Origin: Oscillatoriales cyanobacterium
GTDB lineage: Bacteria > Cyanobacteriota > Cyanobacteriia > Cyanobacteriales > Microcoleaceae
Length of the DNA stretch: 64,000 nucleotides
Assembly: GCA_004292955.1 (NCBI GenBank)
Contig: RDXX01000035.1
Coordinates: 1-64,000, forward strand
Reading direction: 5' to 3'
Part shown: positions 18,927 through 27,705 of the stretch, piece by piece
Numbering within the stretch: the stretch's first letter is position 1
How the letters are laid out: each line of letters opens with the position of its first letter
Notes under the pieces: generated by a model
What the model was told of the DNA's origin: nothing
The model's database searches: none
Seen by the model: the letters and a program-made list of their open reading frames with translations, nothing else
Translations under genes and position numbers: made by a program

Positions 18927-19820
18927 ATGCAGCAGTTGACATCTCAAGCCCTAGAACACAATCTTTCCCAGCGCACGAAAACCTCGATTATGGTCATCGG
19001 AGGAGCCGAAGACAAGGTTCACGGGCGAGAGATTCTGAATACCTTTTTTTGCCGTGCTGGGGGTACAAACGCTCGGCTGGCGATCGTTCCCTGCGCTTCC
19101 CGAGATCCCGAAGGAATTAGCAACCGCTATCGCACCATATTTGACGAAATGGGCGTGAGTGCCGTCAAAGTCATTGACATCCGCGAACGCGAACAAGGCG
19201 AAAACCCCGTCTGGAAAGATTACTTGGAAGACTGTACGGGCGTATTCATCACAGGTGGCGACCAACTGCGGCTCTGCGGGCTGCTGGCCGACACTCCGCT
19301 GATGGAAAAAATTCGCGAATATACTCTCTCGGGTAAGATTACCCTCGCCGGCACCAGTGCGGGTGCTGCGGTAATGGGATATCACATGATTGCAGGTGGC
19401 GGAAGCGGCGCGTCACCCAACCGCTCTTTGGTAGACATGGCAAACGGACTTAACATTATTCCCAATATCATCGTAGACCAGCATTTTCACAATCGTAACC
19501 GCATGGCTCGCTTGTTGTCGGCTGTGGCTTGTCATCCCGATCGCCTCGCTATTGGTATTGACGAAGATACCTGCGCTTTGTTTGAGGGAGACGATACTAT
19601 GAAGGTTCTAGGTAAAGGCACGGTGACTATTGTTGATTCTAGGGAAAGTTTTTATACCAACGAGGCAATGGTAGCAGCGACAGAACCCTTAAGTCTGTTC
19701 AATATGCGCTTGCACGTCTTGTGTCACGGAGATTGCTACAATATGCCCCTAGGCAAACCAATGCCATCGGCAGCCTGTTCCGAGTCTGGCTGGCCTTTGG
19801 AATGCCGCACAGCAAACTAA
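18927..19820 (+). CDS. cphB: Cyanophycinase
   Basis: Peptidase that cuts the nitrogen reserve cyanophycin (multi-L-arginyl-poly-L-aspartate) to beta-Asp-Arg dipeptides. I chose ATG 18927 (297 residues) because GAGGA precedes it and family similarity starts there. The serine nucleophile is S144 in GTSAGAAVM; GGAEDK, TGGDQLRLCGLL and the VDQHFHNRNRMARLL segment are typical. The C-terminal 25 residues after HGDCYNM look longer than usual. cphA follows on the same strand 340 bp downstream, the standard order in cyanobacteria, but a hairpin lies between the two, so they may be partly separate units. Confidence 0.95.
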   Translation: MQQLTSQALEHNLSQRTKTSIMVIGGAEDKVHGREILNTFFCRAGGTNARLAIVPCASRDPEGISNRYRTIFDEMGVSAVKVIDIREREQGENPVWKDYLEDCTGVFITGGDQLRLCGLLADTPLMEKIREYTLSGKITLAGTSAGAAVMGYHMIAGGGSGASPNRSLVDMANGLNIIPNIIVDQHFHNRNRMARLLSAVACHPDRLAIGIDEDTCALFEGDDTMKVLGKGTVTIVDSRESFYTNEAMVAATEPLSLFNMRLHVLCHGDCYNMPLGKPMPSAACSESGWPLECRTAN

Positions 19821-20160
19821 CGCAGGATATCAGAGTCATCGATCGGGCAGAAAGTATGCGGCATTTGGGCCCAATCAAAGATACAACAGAAGGATGTATT
19901 CCAAAGCAGCCACGCGCTGACACCAGAAGGTAGAATCACACTCTTATTCTACCTTCTGGCTTCTAGTTGGTTCCTGCCCTTTACGTGCACTTGTTTCTAG
20001 CCGATCGCTGGGGCATTAATTTTCTTTCGCTGGCGGCCTATAACTGGAAATTCAATGCAAAACTGTTCACAGCGAACAGTCGATCGAGCAATCTAGCTCC
20101 AAATTGAATAAATGCTGCAATTACCTATAAGATTTAGCGACCCATACCCCTCTGACAGTC
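19821..20160. other. Spacer between cphB and cphA
   Basis: Holds the hairpin at 19923-19959 and then about 200 bp of leader before cphA. The repeated ACAG and AACTG motifs near 20060 are unremarkable. No gene seen. Confidence 0.5.
19923..19959 (+). terminator. Perfect 14-bp stem-loop after cphB
   Basis: CCAGAAGGTAGAAT pairs without mismatch with ATTCTACCTTCTGG across a 9-base loop. There is no T run after it, so it may act as an mRNA stabiliser or a weak attenuator between cphB and cphA rather than as a strict terminator. Confidence 0.65.
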
Positions 20161-22872
20161 ATGAAAATACTTAAAATCCAGACGTTACGCGGCCCCAACT
20201 ACTGGAGCATCAGACGCCACAAACTCGTCCTCATGCGTCTGGATTTAGAGGAGTTGGCAGATAAAACCACATCTGAAATTCCTGGCTTCTACGAAGGGTT
20301 GACCGCCACACTCCCGAGTTTGGACGACCATCACTGTTCCCCCGGCCATCAGGGAGGCTTCCTGCAACGGGTCAGAGAAGGCACAATGATGGGACACGTC
20401 ATCGAACACGTAGCCCTAGAACTTCAGGAAATGGCAGGAATGCCGGTCGGGTTCGGTCGCACCCGCGAAACTGCCACACCAGGCATTTACCAGGTAGTAA
20501 TCGAGTATCAAAACGAACAAGCAGGTCGCTATGCCACCCGGGCGGGCGTGCGGATGTGCCAGAGCATTGCCGATACTGGAAGCTATCCAGCAGCGGAATT
20601 AGCCCAAGATTTGAGAGATCTCAGAGAGTTTGCTTTGTCGGCGGCCCTGGGCCCGAGTACCGAAACACTGATCAAGGAAGCAGAAGCGCGGGGCATTCCC
20701 TGGATACCTTTGAGCGCCCGGTTTATGATTCAGCTCGGTTACGGGGTGCACCAAAAGCGGATTCAGGCAACTCTCAGCAACCGCACGGGAGTTTTGGGGG
20801 TAGAACTAGCCTGTGATAAGGAAGGTACCAAAAATATCCTCGGGGCTGCTGGCGTACCGGTTCCAAGAGGGACGGTGATTAATTATTTGGACGAACTGGA
20901 AGGAGCGATCGAAGATGTGGGCGGTTATCCGATCGTCCTCAAACCGCTAGACGGCAACCACGGCCGCGGAATTACGATCGACATCAACTCCTGGGAAGTA
21001 GCAGAAGAAGCCTACGATTTAGCCAGCAACGCATCAAAAACCAAGAGTGTGATTGTCGAGCGCTACTACACCGGCCGCGACCACAGAGTATTAGTAGTCA
21101 ACGGACAAGTCGTAGCAGTCGCCGAACGAGTCCCCGCTAACGTTGTGGGAGATGGCAAGTCTACAGTAGAACAGCTCGTTGAAGAAGTAAACCGCGATCC
21201 GCAGCGGGGAGACGGACACGATAACGTGCTCACCCGAATTACGATCGACAAATTGACCCTCGATTTGCTGCAAAAACAAGGCTACGCGATGGACTCGGTA
21301 TTGCCGGCCGGCGAAAGAGTATTCTTGCGCGCGACAGCAAACCTCAGTACCGGTGGCATTGCAGTCGATCGCACCGACGAAATCCACCCAGAAAACGTCT
21401 GGCTATTTTCCCGAGTCGCCAAAATCATCGGTTTGGACATTGCCGGCATTGACGTGGTAACAGACGATATTTCCGTACCGCTGCGCGATACGAACGGAGT
21501 CATCGTCGAAGTCAACGCAGCACCGGGTTTCAGAATGCACGTCGCCCCGAGTCAGGGTTTGCCCCGCAACGTCGCCGGCGCAGTATTCGATATGCTGTTC
21601 CCCTCGCCTCAACCCACCCGAGTGCCGATTTTAGCGGTGACGGGAACCAACGGTAAAACTACAACCACTCGCCTGCTGGCCCACATTGTCAAGCAAACGG
21701 GTCAAATTACTGGCTACACGACTACCGACGGGACTTACATCGGCGATTATTTAGTCGAAAGCGGAGATAATACTGGGCCGCAGAGCGCTCATTTGATTTT
21801 GTCCGATCCCACCGTGGAAGTGGCGGTGCTGGAAACGGCTAGAGGCGGAATTTTGCGATCGGGCTTGGGCTTCGATCAGTGCGATGTCGGCGTCGTCTTG
21901 AACGTCGCGGCGGATCACTTGGGAATCGGCGACATCGACACCGTGGAACAACTAGCCAAACTCAAGAGCGTCCTCGTCGAGTCAGTAATGCCCAAAGGCT
22001 ATGCAGTTTTGAATGCAGACGACCCGCTTGTATCACAAATGGCGCAGCGTGTCAAGGCTCAAATTGCATATTTTTCAATGAACCCGGACAACGAATTGGT
22101 TGCCAAACACACCGCTGCGGGCGGGCTGGCAGCAATTTACGAAAACGGCTACTTGTCCATCCTCAAAGGCGATTGGACGCTGAGAATTGAGCAGGCTGTG
22201 AATGTGCCGCTGACGATGGGCGGGCGGGCGCCGTTTATGATTGCGAATGCTTTAGCGGCTTGTTTGGCGGCTTTTGCTCAGGGAGTGAAAATAGAGGATA
22301 TTCGATCGGCTTTGTCCAGCTTTCAGGCCTCCGTCGGTCAAACTCCGGGACGGATGAACCTGTTTAATTTGGGCAGCTATCACGCCTTGCTCGACTACGC
22401 CCACAACCCGCACAGCTACAAAGCTTTGGGTAGTTTTGTGCAGAATTGGGAAGGAATGCGGATCGGGGTAGTTGGTGCGCCGGGGGATAGACGAGATGAA
22501 GATTTTGTCACTTTGGGCAAACTTTCTGCCGATATGTTCGATCGGATTATTGTCAAAGAAGATGTTGACAGGCGCGGGCGAGAACCCGGTGTGGTGGCCA
22601 AGTTAATTTGCCAAGGGATTGCAGAGGCGATCGCCGCACGCACCCCAGACAAGTCTAAAGTTGAATACGAGTTGATTCTCGACGAGACAATTGCTGTTAA
22701 CAAGGCTTTAGATCGAGCACCAGCAGGCAGTTTGGTGGTGATTTTACCCGAAGGCGTCACGAAAGCTCTGGCTTTGATTGAAGCCCGGAAACCGATTAAG
22801 GAATCTGCGGTAAATGCTGCTATTGTCGATCGGGTTTCCGAGTCGCGCGACAGCTTGAAAACTTCGGTGTAA
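20161..22872 (+). CDS. cphA: Cyanophycin synthetase
   Basis: Builds cyanophycin from Asp and Arg with ATP, without ribosomes. 903 residues, full length. An N-terminal domain of about 160 residues leads to an ATP-grasp domain (about 220-470), which adds Asp, and then a Mur-ligase-like domain with the P-loop GTNGKTTTTR at about 495-504, which adds Arg. The phrases LKPLDGNHGRGI and EVNAAPGFRMH are ATP-grasp signatures, and DYAHNPHSYKAL is the Mur-ligase C-terminal signature. A strong terminator follows. Nothing is missing. Confidence 0.97.
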   Translation: MKILKIQTLRGPNYWSIRRHKLVLMRLDLEELADKTTSEIPGFYEGLTATLPSLDDHHCSPGHQGGFLQRVREGTMMGHVIEHVALELQEMAGMPVGFGRTRETATPGIYQVVIEYQNEQAGRYATRAGVRMCQSIADTGSYPAAELAQDLRDLREFALSAALGPSTETLIKEAEARGIPWIPLSARFMIQLGYGVHQKRIQATLSNRTGVLGVELACDKEGTKNILGAAGVPVPRGTVINYLDELEGAIEDVGGYPIVLKPLDGNHGRGITIDINSWEVAEEAYDLASNASKTKSVIVERYYTGRDHRVLVVNGQVVAVAERVPANVVGDGKSTVEQLVEEVNRDPQRGDGHDNVLTRITIDKLTLDLLQKQGYAMDSVLPAGERVFLRATANLSTGGIAVDRTDEIHPENVWLFSRVAKIIGLDIAGIDVVTDDISVPLRDTNGVIVEVNAAPGFRMHVAPSQGLPRNVAGAVFDMLFPSPQPTRVPILAVTGTNGKTTTTRLLAHIVKQTGQITGYTTTDGTYIGDYLVESGDNTGPQSAHLILSDPTVEVAVLETARGGILRSGLGFDQCDVGVVLNVAADHLGIGDIDTVEQLAKLKSVLVESVMPKGYAVLNADDPLVSQMAQRVKAQIAYFSMNPDNELVAKHTAAGGLAAIYENGYLSILKGDWTLRIEQAVNVPLTMGGRAPFMIANALAACLAAFAQGVKIEDIRSALSSFQASVGQTPGRMNLFNLGSYHALLDYAHNPHSYKALGSFVQNWEGMRIGVVGAPGDRRDEDFVTLGKLSADMFDRIIVKEDVDRRGREPGVVAKLICQGIAEAIAARTPDKSKVEYELILDETIAVNKALDRAPAGSLVVILPEGVTKALALIEARKPIKESAVNAAIVDRVSESRDSLKTSV

Positions 22873-22907
22873 ATCAAGGCTAAAGTCTTAAGTCTCATTT
22901 AATTAAT

Positions 22908-22941
22908 AGGTTGGGTTAACGAAAGGAAACCCAACCTTTTT
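22908..22941. terminator. Terminator after cphA
   Basis: AGGTTGGGTT pairs with AACCCAACCT across a 10-base loop and is followed by TTTTT. It lies between convergent cphA and hicA and could serve both. Confidence 0.8.
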
Positions 22942-22987
22942 GCTTTAGAAATTACGTAATTCCTGATTTTTATGAAACCTGCTATAC

Positions 22988-23206
22988 TTAAGAAAAACTT
23001 TGTAAATCTTCCTCAGATAGCTGAGCTATTTTCATTAAAGCTCTCAAGGTTCCAAGTTTCAAATCTTGATTTCGGTGAACAGGAATTGACAAAATTTGTT
23101 CTAGTTCCGGGTTTTCATAGATATGATGACTGCCAGTAACTCTTTTCAGAACCCAACCTTTCTGCTCTACTATTTTGCAAAGTCGCTTGCCCGAAATAGA
23201 TTTCAT
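22988..23206 (-). CDS. hicA: HicA-family mRNA interferase toxin
   Basis: 72 residues with the double-stranded-RNA-binding-like HicA fold. The catalytic His is in GSHHIY (H27), followed by ILSIPVHRNQDLKLGTLR, the family's conserved second half. It cleaves mRNA when its antitoxin is lost. The ATG overlaps the stop of hicB by 4 bp, the usual coupling, with antitoxin first. The chain appears intact. Confidence 0.88.
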   Translation of the reverse strand: MKSISGKRLCKIVEQKGWVLKRVTGSHHIYENPELEQILSIPVHRNQDLKLGTLRALMKIAQLSEEDLQSFS

Positions 23207-23406
23207 ACAGCAATTTCCACAACTCGATCTGTGGAGGCAATTGCTTCACGACTATTAGCAACTTCCAGCCAACCTTCGATCGCATCTTTTAAATTAATTA
23301 TTACTTCTTCTATCGTGTCTCCTTCAGTAATGCAGCCGGGAAGCGCTGGAACTTCTGCCCAATAGCCACCTTCTTCTGCGGGATGTACGATCGCTCTAAT
23401 TTTCAT
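23203..23406 (-). CDS. hicB: HicB-family antitoxin
   Basis: 67 residues from the ATG at 23406; 19 upstream codons in frame do not match the family and run into a dispersed repeat. The partial RNase H-like fold is seen in IRAIVHPAEEGGYWAEVPALPGC, followed by the helix TIEEVIINLKDAIEGWLE. It lacks a C-terminal DNA-binding domain, like many short HicB proteins. It neutralises HicA and forms the first gene of the pair. Confidence 0.88.
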   Translation of the reverse strand: MKIRAIVHPAEEGGYWAEVPALPGCITEGDTIEEVIINLKDAIEGWLEVANSREAIASTDRVVEIAV

Positions 23407-23442
23407 AGATTTATTGAGGTATTTTTCACGCACTAAAGCCAT

Positions 23443-23509
23443 AAAAACCCGGTTCCTAGGCAAAATCTTCGTTGTGAACGATCGACTTTAAGGCAGAAGC
23501 CGGGTTTTT
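23443..23509. repeat. AAAAACCCGG...CCGGGTTTTT inverted repeat
   Basis: Third copy of the repeat found at 6821 and 6903, here with a longer loop. It sits in the leader of hicBA. Confidence 0.7.
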
Positions 23510-23676
23510 GAGTCCGCCTGTATCTAGGAATATCGTCAAACATATTATAGCAAATATCAATAGTAAAGCGTCCTAACCGCCAAGGCGGTTGCTATAAAGC
23601 AAAATCGCCAGATAAATCGCCAATCCGAACCGATCTAATTATAAAATAAGGAAAAAGCAAGCAGCAGGATTGAAGC

Positions 23677-24645
23677 ATGAATGAGGTCGATCGCACCAGA
23701 GTCGAAACATTCATCAATCGGTGGGCAGGTTCTAGCGGCAATGAACGCGCCAACTACCAGTTGTTTTTTGCGGAAATGTGCGATGCGCTGGGAGTCGATC
23801 GCCCGATCGATAAAGGCAGAATTCCCAACGATCCTTACTGCTTTGATAAAGATGTCAAAACCTTTCACCCCAGCGGGAAAGTGACTTCATGGTTTATCGA
23901 TTTTCACAAAGCCGAGCATTTTTTGATTGAGGCAAAACAGGGCGGCACGACTGGTAAAAAAGGAACGGCAAAACGGGGAACGAATACCTATTTGCGAGAG
24001 ATGGAAAAAGCGTTTGTGCAAGCAGTTGCTTATACTCGAACTTTCACCAGCAAACCGCCGTTTTTGTTAACTTGTGATATTGGCGATCATTTTGAATTGT
24101 GGATGGGGTTTAGCGGCGATTACGGCGGCTACGGGGCGCGGCGAGAAATTGCGCTGACAGAGTTGCGAAAGCCGGATGTTTTCGATCTGTTTGTCGATAT
24201 ATTTAGCAATCCGCAGCAGCGCAACCCAGAGAAAATTGCAGCGCGGGTGACGCGGGAAGTGGCGGCGGATTTGGCAGAGTTGGCGAAGGGGATGGAAGCA
24301 AATGTCGATCCGCAGCAAGTCGCCCAGTTTTTGATGCGCTGTATTTTCACCATGTTTGCTGAGGATGTGGGGTTGCTGAAGGAACATCTGTTTACCCACG
24401 CGCTGGAAACGCGATGGATTCTTAACCCGAAGACTTTTAAACCGGAGGTAGAGGCGCTGTGGGAGGCGATGAATGAGGGGACGAGTTTTGGCTTTCATGG
24501 CCAACTGTTGCGGTTTAATGGCGGATTGTTTGCGGAATCCCAGGCGTTTGCGTTGACAAAGACGCAGTTGGAAGTGTTGTTACAGGCGGCGAAGCGGGAT
24601 TGGTGCAATGTGGAACCGGCGATTTTTGGAACGTTGGTGACGTTC
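23677..24645 (+). pseudogene. MmeI-like restriction-methylation protein, N-terminal part
   Basis: About 323 codons, running on into transposon sequence up to a stop at 24696. Residues 1-170 match the MmeI-type nuclease domain: D75, then E85 and K87 in FLIEAKQ give the D-X9-E-X-K arrangement. Residues about 175-320 are the helical linker, ending in NVEPAIFGTLV, where intact relatives go on to the N6-adenine methyltransferase domain. Here an IS200/IS605-type element follows, and the methyltransferase and target-recognition domains (some 500 residues) are absent. The C-terminal end reappears at 26171. The enzyme cannot methylate. Confidence 0.85.
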
Positions 24646-24790
24646 TCCCCCGTTATACCGCTTCGGTTAACGGGGGCTTCAAAAGAATTATTCTAACTGA
24701 AACCCAGCTAACATTTCCTTTGCTTCTTGTTTCAATGGCTGAGTAATCTCTAAGCCTCCACAAGCAGAAACGATGAGTCCCACCGCTTTA
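24645..24790 (-). ncRNA. Candidate TnpB guide RNA (omega RNA) with right-end hairpin
   Basis: In this family the guide RNA is transcribed from the 3' end of tnpB through the element's right end and ends in a guide taken from flanking DNA. A two-part hairpin (CCCCCGTTA with TAACGGGGG, inner ACCG with CGGT) lies at 24647-24676, 11 bases past the tnpB stop codon. The guide would be read from about 24645 downward, inside the MmeI-like gene. The 5' boundary is a guess. Confidence 0.4.
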
Positions 24791-25953
24791 AAATCCTCAA
24801 TTGCTCTATGCAAAATATTTATTGCCGCATTAATATCACGGTCTAATTCAGTATGGCAATGAGGGCAAGAATGCCACCTAATTGATAAATCTTTTTTAAC
24901 TTTAACTCCACACCCTGAGCAATCTTGAGATGTATTATTCGGGTTAACTTTAACAACACGAACGCCGCGTATTACCGCCACTGCTTCCAGTATCGTCATG
25001 AAACTTCCCCAAGCTGCATCTAAAATTGATTTCCCCCAGTGAGTACGAGCAAGTCCTTTTATATTCAGGTCTTCAACTGCAATTAAGTCATATTGTCTTA
25101 CCAGGAAGTGTGCTGTTTTATAATGAAAATCTTTTCGCTGTCTCTGAATTCGTTGATGAATTTTGGCGACCTTATTAGCTTGCTTTTGATAGTTGGCGGA
25201 GCCTTTTTGTTGATTTGCTAACTTCCTTTGTTGTCTACCTAAATGATTTTGAGCTTTTCTTCTTGTTTGTTGAATCCGGACAATTTTACCGTCTGATGTC
25301 GCTAAAAATTTTTCTAAACCGACATCAATGCCAACTGCTGTTTTTATGGTATCTATTGGCATTAGTGTCGGTACACTGCCATCTTCTATGCTTAAGCAAA
25401 CATACCAACCATCGGCTTTTTTAACAATGGTTGCCGTTTTGAGTGTAAATCCGTTAAGAATAGGACGATGTACAATTACTGGTATTTCTCCAATTCTGGG
25501 AATTCGTAATGTAGTTCCTGTTAAAAAACAAGCTGCTTTTGGGTGATTGACTCTAGAAAAACAAAACGAACGTAATTCACCTTTCTTTTTAAAGCGTGGT
25601 CTACCAGCACGTTTAAGGGTTTTATCCGGTGTTAACCAACGCCACCAAGCTTTTTCTAATCTTTGAATATTGATTTGCTGAACTTCAGAATAAATATCTT
25701 TGTACTCAGGAAATATTTTTTTGGTTTCCTTGAGTGCTGATTGCTGAGTGTAATAATTGGCGGTTTCAGGTATTTTGCCAATGGGCTCTGAGATAATTGA
25801 GCATCGGTCAATCCGGCAACGAGTACGATGTAGCCAGTCCAACCTTTGTCCTAAAGCATAATTCCAGTGCCGACGCAACAACTCCAACCAATTGTCCATG
25901 ATGGCAATTTGTTCGGAGTTAGGCTTAATTCGGTACTGGTACGTTATCATCAT
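24688..25953 (-). CDS. tnpB: TnpB (IS605 OrfB) RNA-guided nuclease
   Basis: 421 residues, full length. An N-terminal helix-turn-helix opens with YQYRIKPNSEQ. The RuvC-like core has its Asp in GIDVGLEKFL, its Glu in VEDLNIKGL and its last Asp in DRDINAAINI; the zinc finger has CSGC and CPHC. All active-site residues are in place, so the enzyme may be active although its transposase partner is broken. It is an ancestor-type relative of Cas12. TnpB cuts DNA at sites matching its guide and helps the element persist. Confidence 0.93.
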   Translation of the reverse strand: MMITYQYRIKPNSEQIAIMDNWLELLRRHWNYALGQRLDWLHRTRCRIDRCSIISEPIGKIPETANYYTQQSALKETKKIFPEYKDIYSEVQQINIQRLEKAWWRWLTPDKTLKRAGRPRFKKKGELRSFCFSRVNHPKAACFLTGTTLRIPRIGEIPVIVHRPILNGFTLKTATIVKKADGWYVCLSIEDGSVPTLMPIDTIKTAVGIDVGLEKFLATSDGKIVRIQQTRRKAQNHLGRQQRKLANQQKGSANYQKQANKVAKIHQRIQRQRKDFHYKTAHFLVRQYDLIAVEDLNIKGLARTHWGKSILDAAWGSFMTILEAVAVIRGVRVVKVNPNNTSQDCSGCGVKVKKDLSIRWHSCPHCHTELDRDINAAINILHRAIEDFKAVGLIVSACGGLEITQPLKQEAKEMLAGFQLE

Positions 25954-25968
25954 GTCATTATCCTAAAT

Positions 25969-26145
25969 CGTTTTCGGTTAATCCGCAAAGAATTTTCGGA
26001 ATATCTCAGCAATTTCTACTATAAGCCTGTGTTCTGGACTGGCTCGTATTTTGTAGCTAGTTGTGGTGGCGTTACGATTGAACAGCTAAAAAATACGTTG
26101 AACAACAATCAGTACCAAATTAAATTGTGCTGCGCGTTTACTTAA
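25969..26145 (+). pseudogene. IS200-type transposase TnpA, C-terminal fragment
   Basis: The plus-strand frame reads RKEFSEYLSNFYYKPVFWTG and then SYFVASCGGVTIEQLKNTLN, which is the end of a Y1 single-strand transposase. Where intact enzymes have K-x-Y with the catalytic tyrosine, this copy has K-N-T. Roughly the first 80 residues are gone; tnpB begins only 16 bases away on the other strand. Divergent tnpA/tnpB is the IS605 layout. Confidence 0.75.
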
Positions 26146-26170
26146 AGAGTGGCAATTCCCCACCCGTTAA

Positions 26171-26683
26171 GCGAAGCGCTATCAAAAAGCCCTAGTCTCC
26201 ACCCTCAAACAAATCCACGACGAACTCGATCGCGCCGTATTTGCCGCCTATGATTGGGAAGCAACCCTCACCGACGACCAAATCCTCGAAAACCTCGTCA
26301 CCCTCAACGCCCAACGCGCCGAAGAAGAACGCAACGGACTAATTCGCTGGCTGCGTCCCGACTACCAAGCCCCAGGCGAAACCTACGTCCAACCATCCCT
26401 TGCAGGTATCATAACCGAAACAGAAATCGCCGTCTCCCCCACGGAACAACAACCTTTCCCCAAAACCCTGAAAGAGCAACTTTGGGCCATCCGCGACTTA
26501 TTTCGCACCCAAAGCGGTGAATGGACAGCCGCCCAAGTCACCGCCCATTTCAAAGGCGCAAATCGCAAACAAAAAGTGATTCTCGACTGTCTAGAAAGCC
26601 TCGAAGATTTGGGGATTTTGCTCAGTCATGCGGAAAATGGGATGACGTTCTGGCATTTGGCGGAAGTTGGAAGCGATCGGTAA
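26171..26683 (+). pseudogene. MmeI-like restriction-methylation protein, C-terminal part
   Basis: A 170-codon open stretch without its own start. It begins KRYQKALVSTLKQIHDELDR and goes on AVFAAYDWEATLTDDQILE, NAQRAEEERNGLIRWLRPDYQ, phrases typical of the C-terminus of cyanobacterial MmeI-type DNA methyltransferases, and ends at a TAA. It is in the right orientation to be the 3' end of the gene starting at 23677. The C-terminal winged-helix-like region (QVTAHFKGANRKQKVILDCL) looks undamaged, so the deletion may be recent. Confidence 0.8.
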
Positions 26684-26733
26684 GTTTTGCTTGGCAATTG
26701 TTATCATAATTTTATCCAGCAAGAGGCGATCTA

Positions 26734-26943
26734 ATGCTAGAAACCTTAGTCAAATTACCAGATTCCCTAAAACAGGAAGTTTTGCACTATGTAGAATTCT
26801 TAGCTGCAAAATATGCAAATAATGAGGTTGCCGTAAATCCTCCTCAAAAGAAACGTCAAGCCGGGATGATGAAAGGCACATTTATCTTACCGCTTTCTGA
26901 TGATTTTGATGCACCATTAGAGGATTTCCAGGAGTATATGTAA
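26734..26943 (+). CDS. VapB-like antitoxin (DUF2281 type)
   Basis: 69 residues. It opens with the helix LVKLPDSLKQEVLHYVEFLAAKY split around the family's conserved LPD and HYVEFL, followed by a polar linker and the toxin-binding tail GTFILPLSDDFDAPLEDFQEYM-like end. The stop overlaps the ATG of the PIN gene by one base. It is the antitoxin of a VapBC-type pair whose toxin is frameshifted, so it may now be without a partner. Confidence 0.8.
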   Translation: MLETLVKLPDSLKQEVLHYVEFLAAKYANNEVAVNPPQKKRQAGMMKGTFILPLSDDFDAPLEDFQEYM

Positions 26944-27325
26944 TGAGTACATTGCTCCTCGATACTCACACTTTTATTTGGTTTTCAGAAAATGCTCCTA
27001 ACCTATCAGTTGCATTGAAAGAGCAGATTGAATCCGCCGATAGAGTCTATTTGAGTATTGCCAGTCTTTGGGAAATTGCCATCAAAATCAGCATTGGTAA
27101 ACTGACGCTGCAATCAGACTATGCAGCGAAGCTCAGTTACCTGCTGCTGGCATCTTGTTACTGCCAATTTCATTTGCGGATACTGTACGGGTTCGCAACC
27201 TACCATTCCATCATCGCGATCCATTCGATCGCATTTTAATTGCCCAATCCATTAATCATTCTTTAGTTTTAGTCAGCCGTGATGAAATGTTTGATGCTTA
27301 TGCTGTTCAAAGACTATGGACATAA
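26943..27325 (+). pseudogene. VapC-type PIN toxin, frameshifted
   Basis: The first frame reads STLLLDTHTFIWFSENAP and SLWEIAIKISIGKL (first two acidic sites), then loses similarity near 27150 and stops at 27239. The second frame picks up at once with LPISFADTVRVRNLPFHHRD, PFDRILIAQ and LVLVSRDEMFDAYAVQRLW, the remaining acidic sites and the normal C-terminus, stopping at 27325. A single indel between about 27140 and 27155 explains this. The toxin is probably inactive unless frameshifting occurs. Confidence 0.85.
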
Positions 27326-27653
27326 ACTAGATTTTTATCGCCAGTGCATCGAAAAGTTACTGCTCGAATCGGGTGAAGACCCGCCGATTAATGGTCAGAT
27401 AGAAGTAGAATTCGTTTTTGACAAAGAACGCGATCGCTATTTGGTTATCGATTTAGGATGGAATGAACATGACCGTATTTATAACTGCTTCATTCACTTA
27501 GATATCAAAGATGGAAAAATTTGGATTCAGCGCAATCAAACCGATCGAAGTTTTGCTGATGAATTAGTAGAAATGGGGATTGCCAAAGAAGAGATCGTGT
27601 TAGGAGTTCAGCCTCCGTATGCGCGACAGTATACAGGGTTTGGAGTTGCATAG
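27300..27653 (+). CDS. xisI: XisI-like protein (fdxN-element excision controlling factor family)
   Basis: Family phrases are KLDFYRQCIEKLL, EFVFDKERDRYLVIDLGW, FIHLDIKDGKIWIQRN and VLGVQPPYARQYTGFGVA; from KLDFYRQ to the end it is complete (about 110 residues). The start is unclear: GTG 27279 and ATGs at 27282, 27294 and 27300 are in frame. An out-of-frame ATGGAC at 27316 would give the usual MDKLDFYRQ opening if two bases were removed, so a small indel at the start is likely. XisH, its usual partner, is absent. Its actual role outside the heterocyst element is unknown. Confidence 0.75.
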   Translation: MLFKDYGHKLDFYRQCIEKLLLESGEDPPINGQIEVEFVFDKERDRYLVIDLGWNEHDRIYNCFIHLDIKDGKIWIQRNQTDRSFADELVEMGIAKEEIVLGVQPPYARQYTGFGVA

Positions 27654-27654
27654 G

Positions 27655-27705
27655 AAAGTGTTGCAGCAGTGTGATATGGTCGGTATCGAGAATATATTGA
27701 GTCAT
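27655..27705 (-). pseudogene. VapC toxin, first 15 codons only
   Basis: The minus strand reads MTQYILDTDHITLLQ, the standard VapC opening with its first Asp, then continues into the antisense of xisI. The ATG overlaps the DUF433 antitoxin stop by 4 bp, the layout of an intact module. The rest of the toxin was lost when the xisI segment joined here. Confidence 0.65.

Larger units (their letters stand above)
24641..26168 (-). mobile_element. IS200/IS605-type element (intact tnpB, tnpA remnant)
   Basis: The unit lies inside the MmeI-like gene. It has a right-end hairpin at 24647-24676, tnpB on the minus strand, and a 3' fragment of a divergently oriented Y1 transposase gene. Both ends are estimated from where similarity to the host gene stops (about 24643 and 26170). 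It cannot move by itself because the transposase lacks its N-terminal half and its tyrosine. Confidence 0.75.

Noticed and set aside
26254-26520. 88-residue Arg/Pro-rich plus-strand frame
   Set aside because: It is an off-phase reading of the MmeI-like C-terminal remnant.
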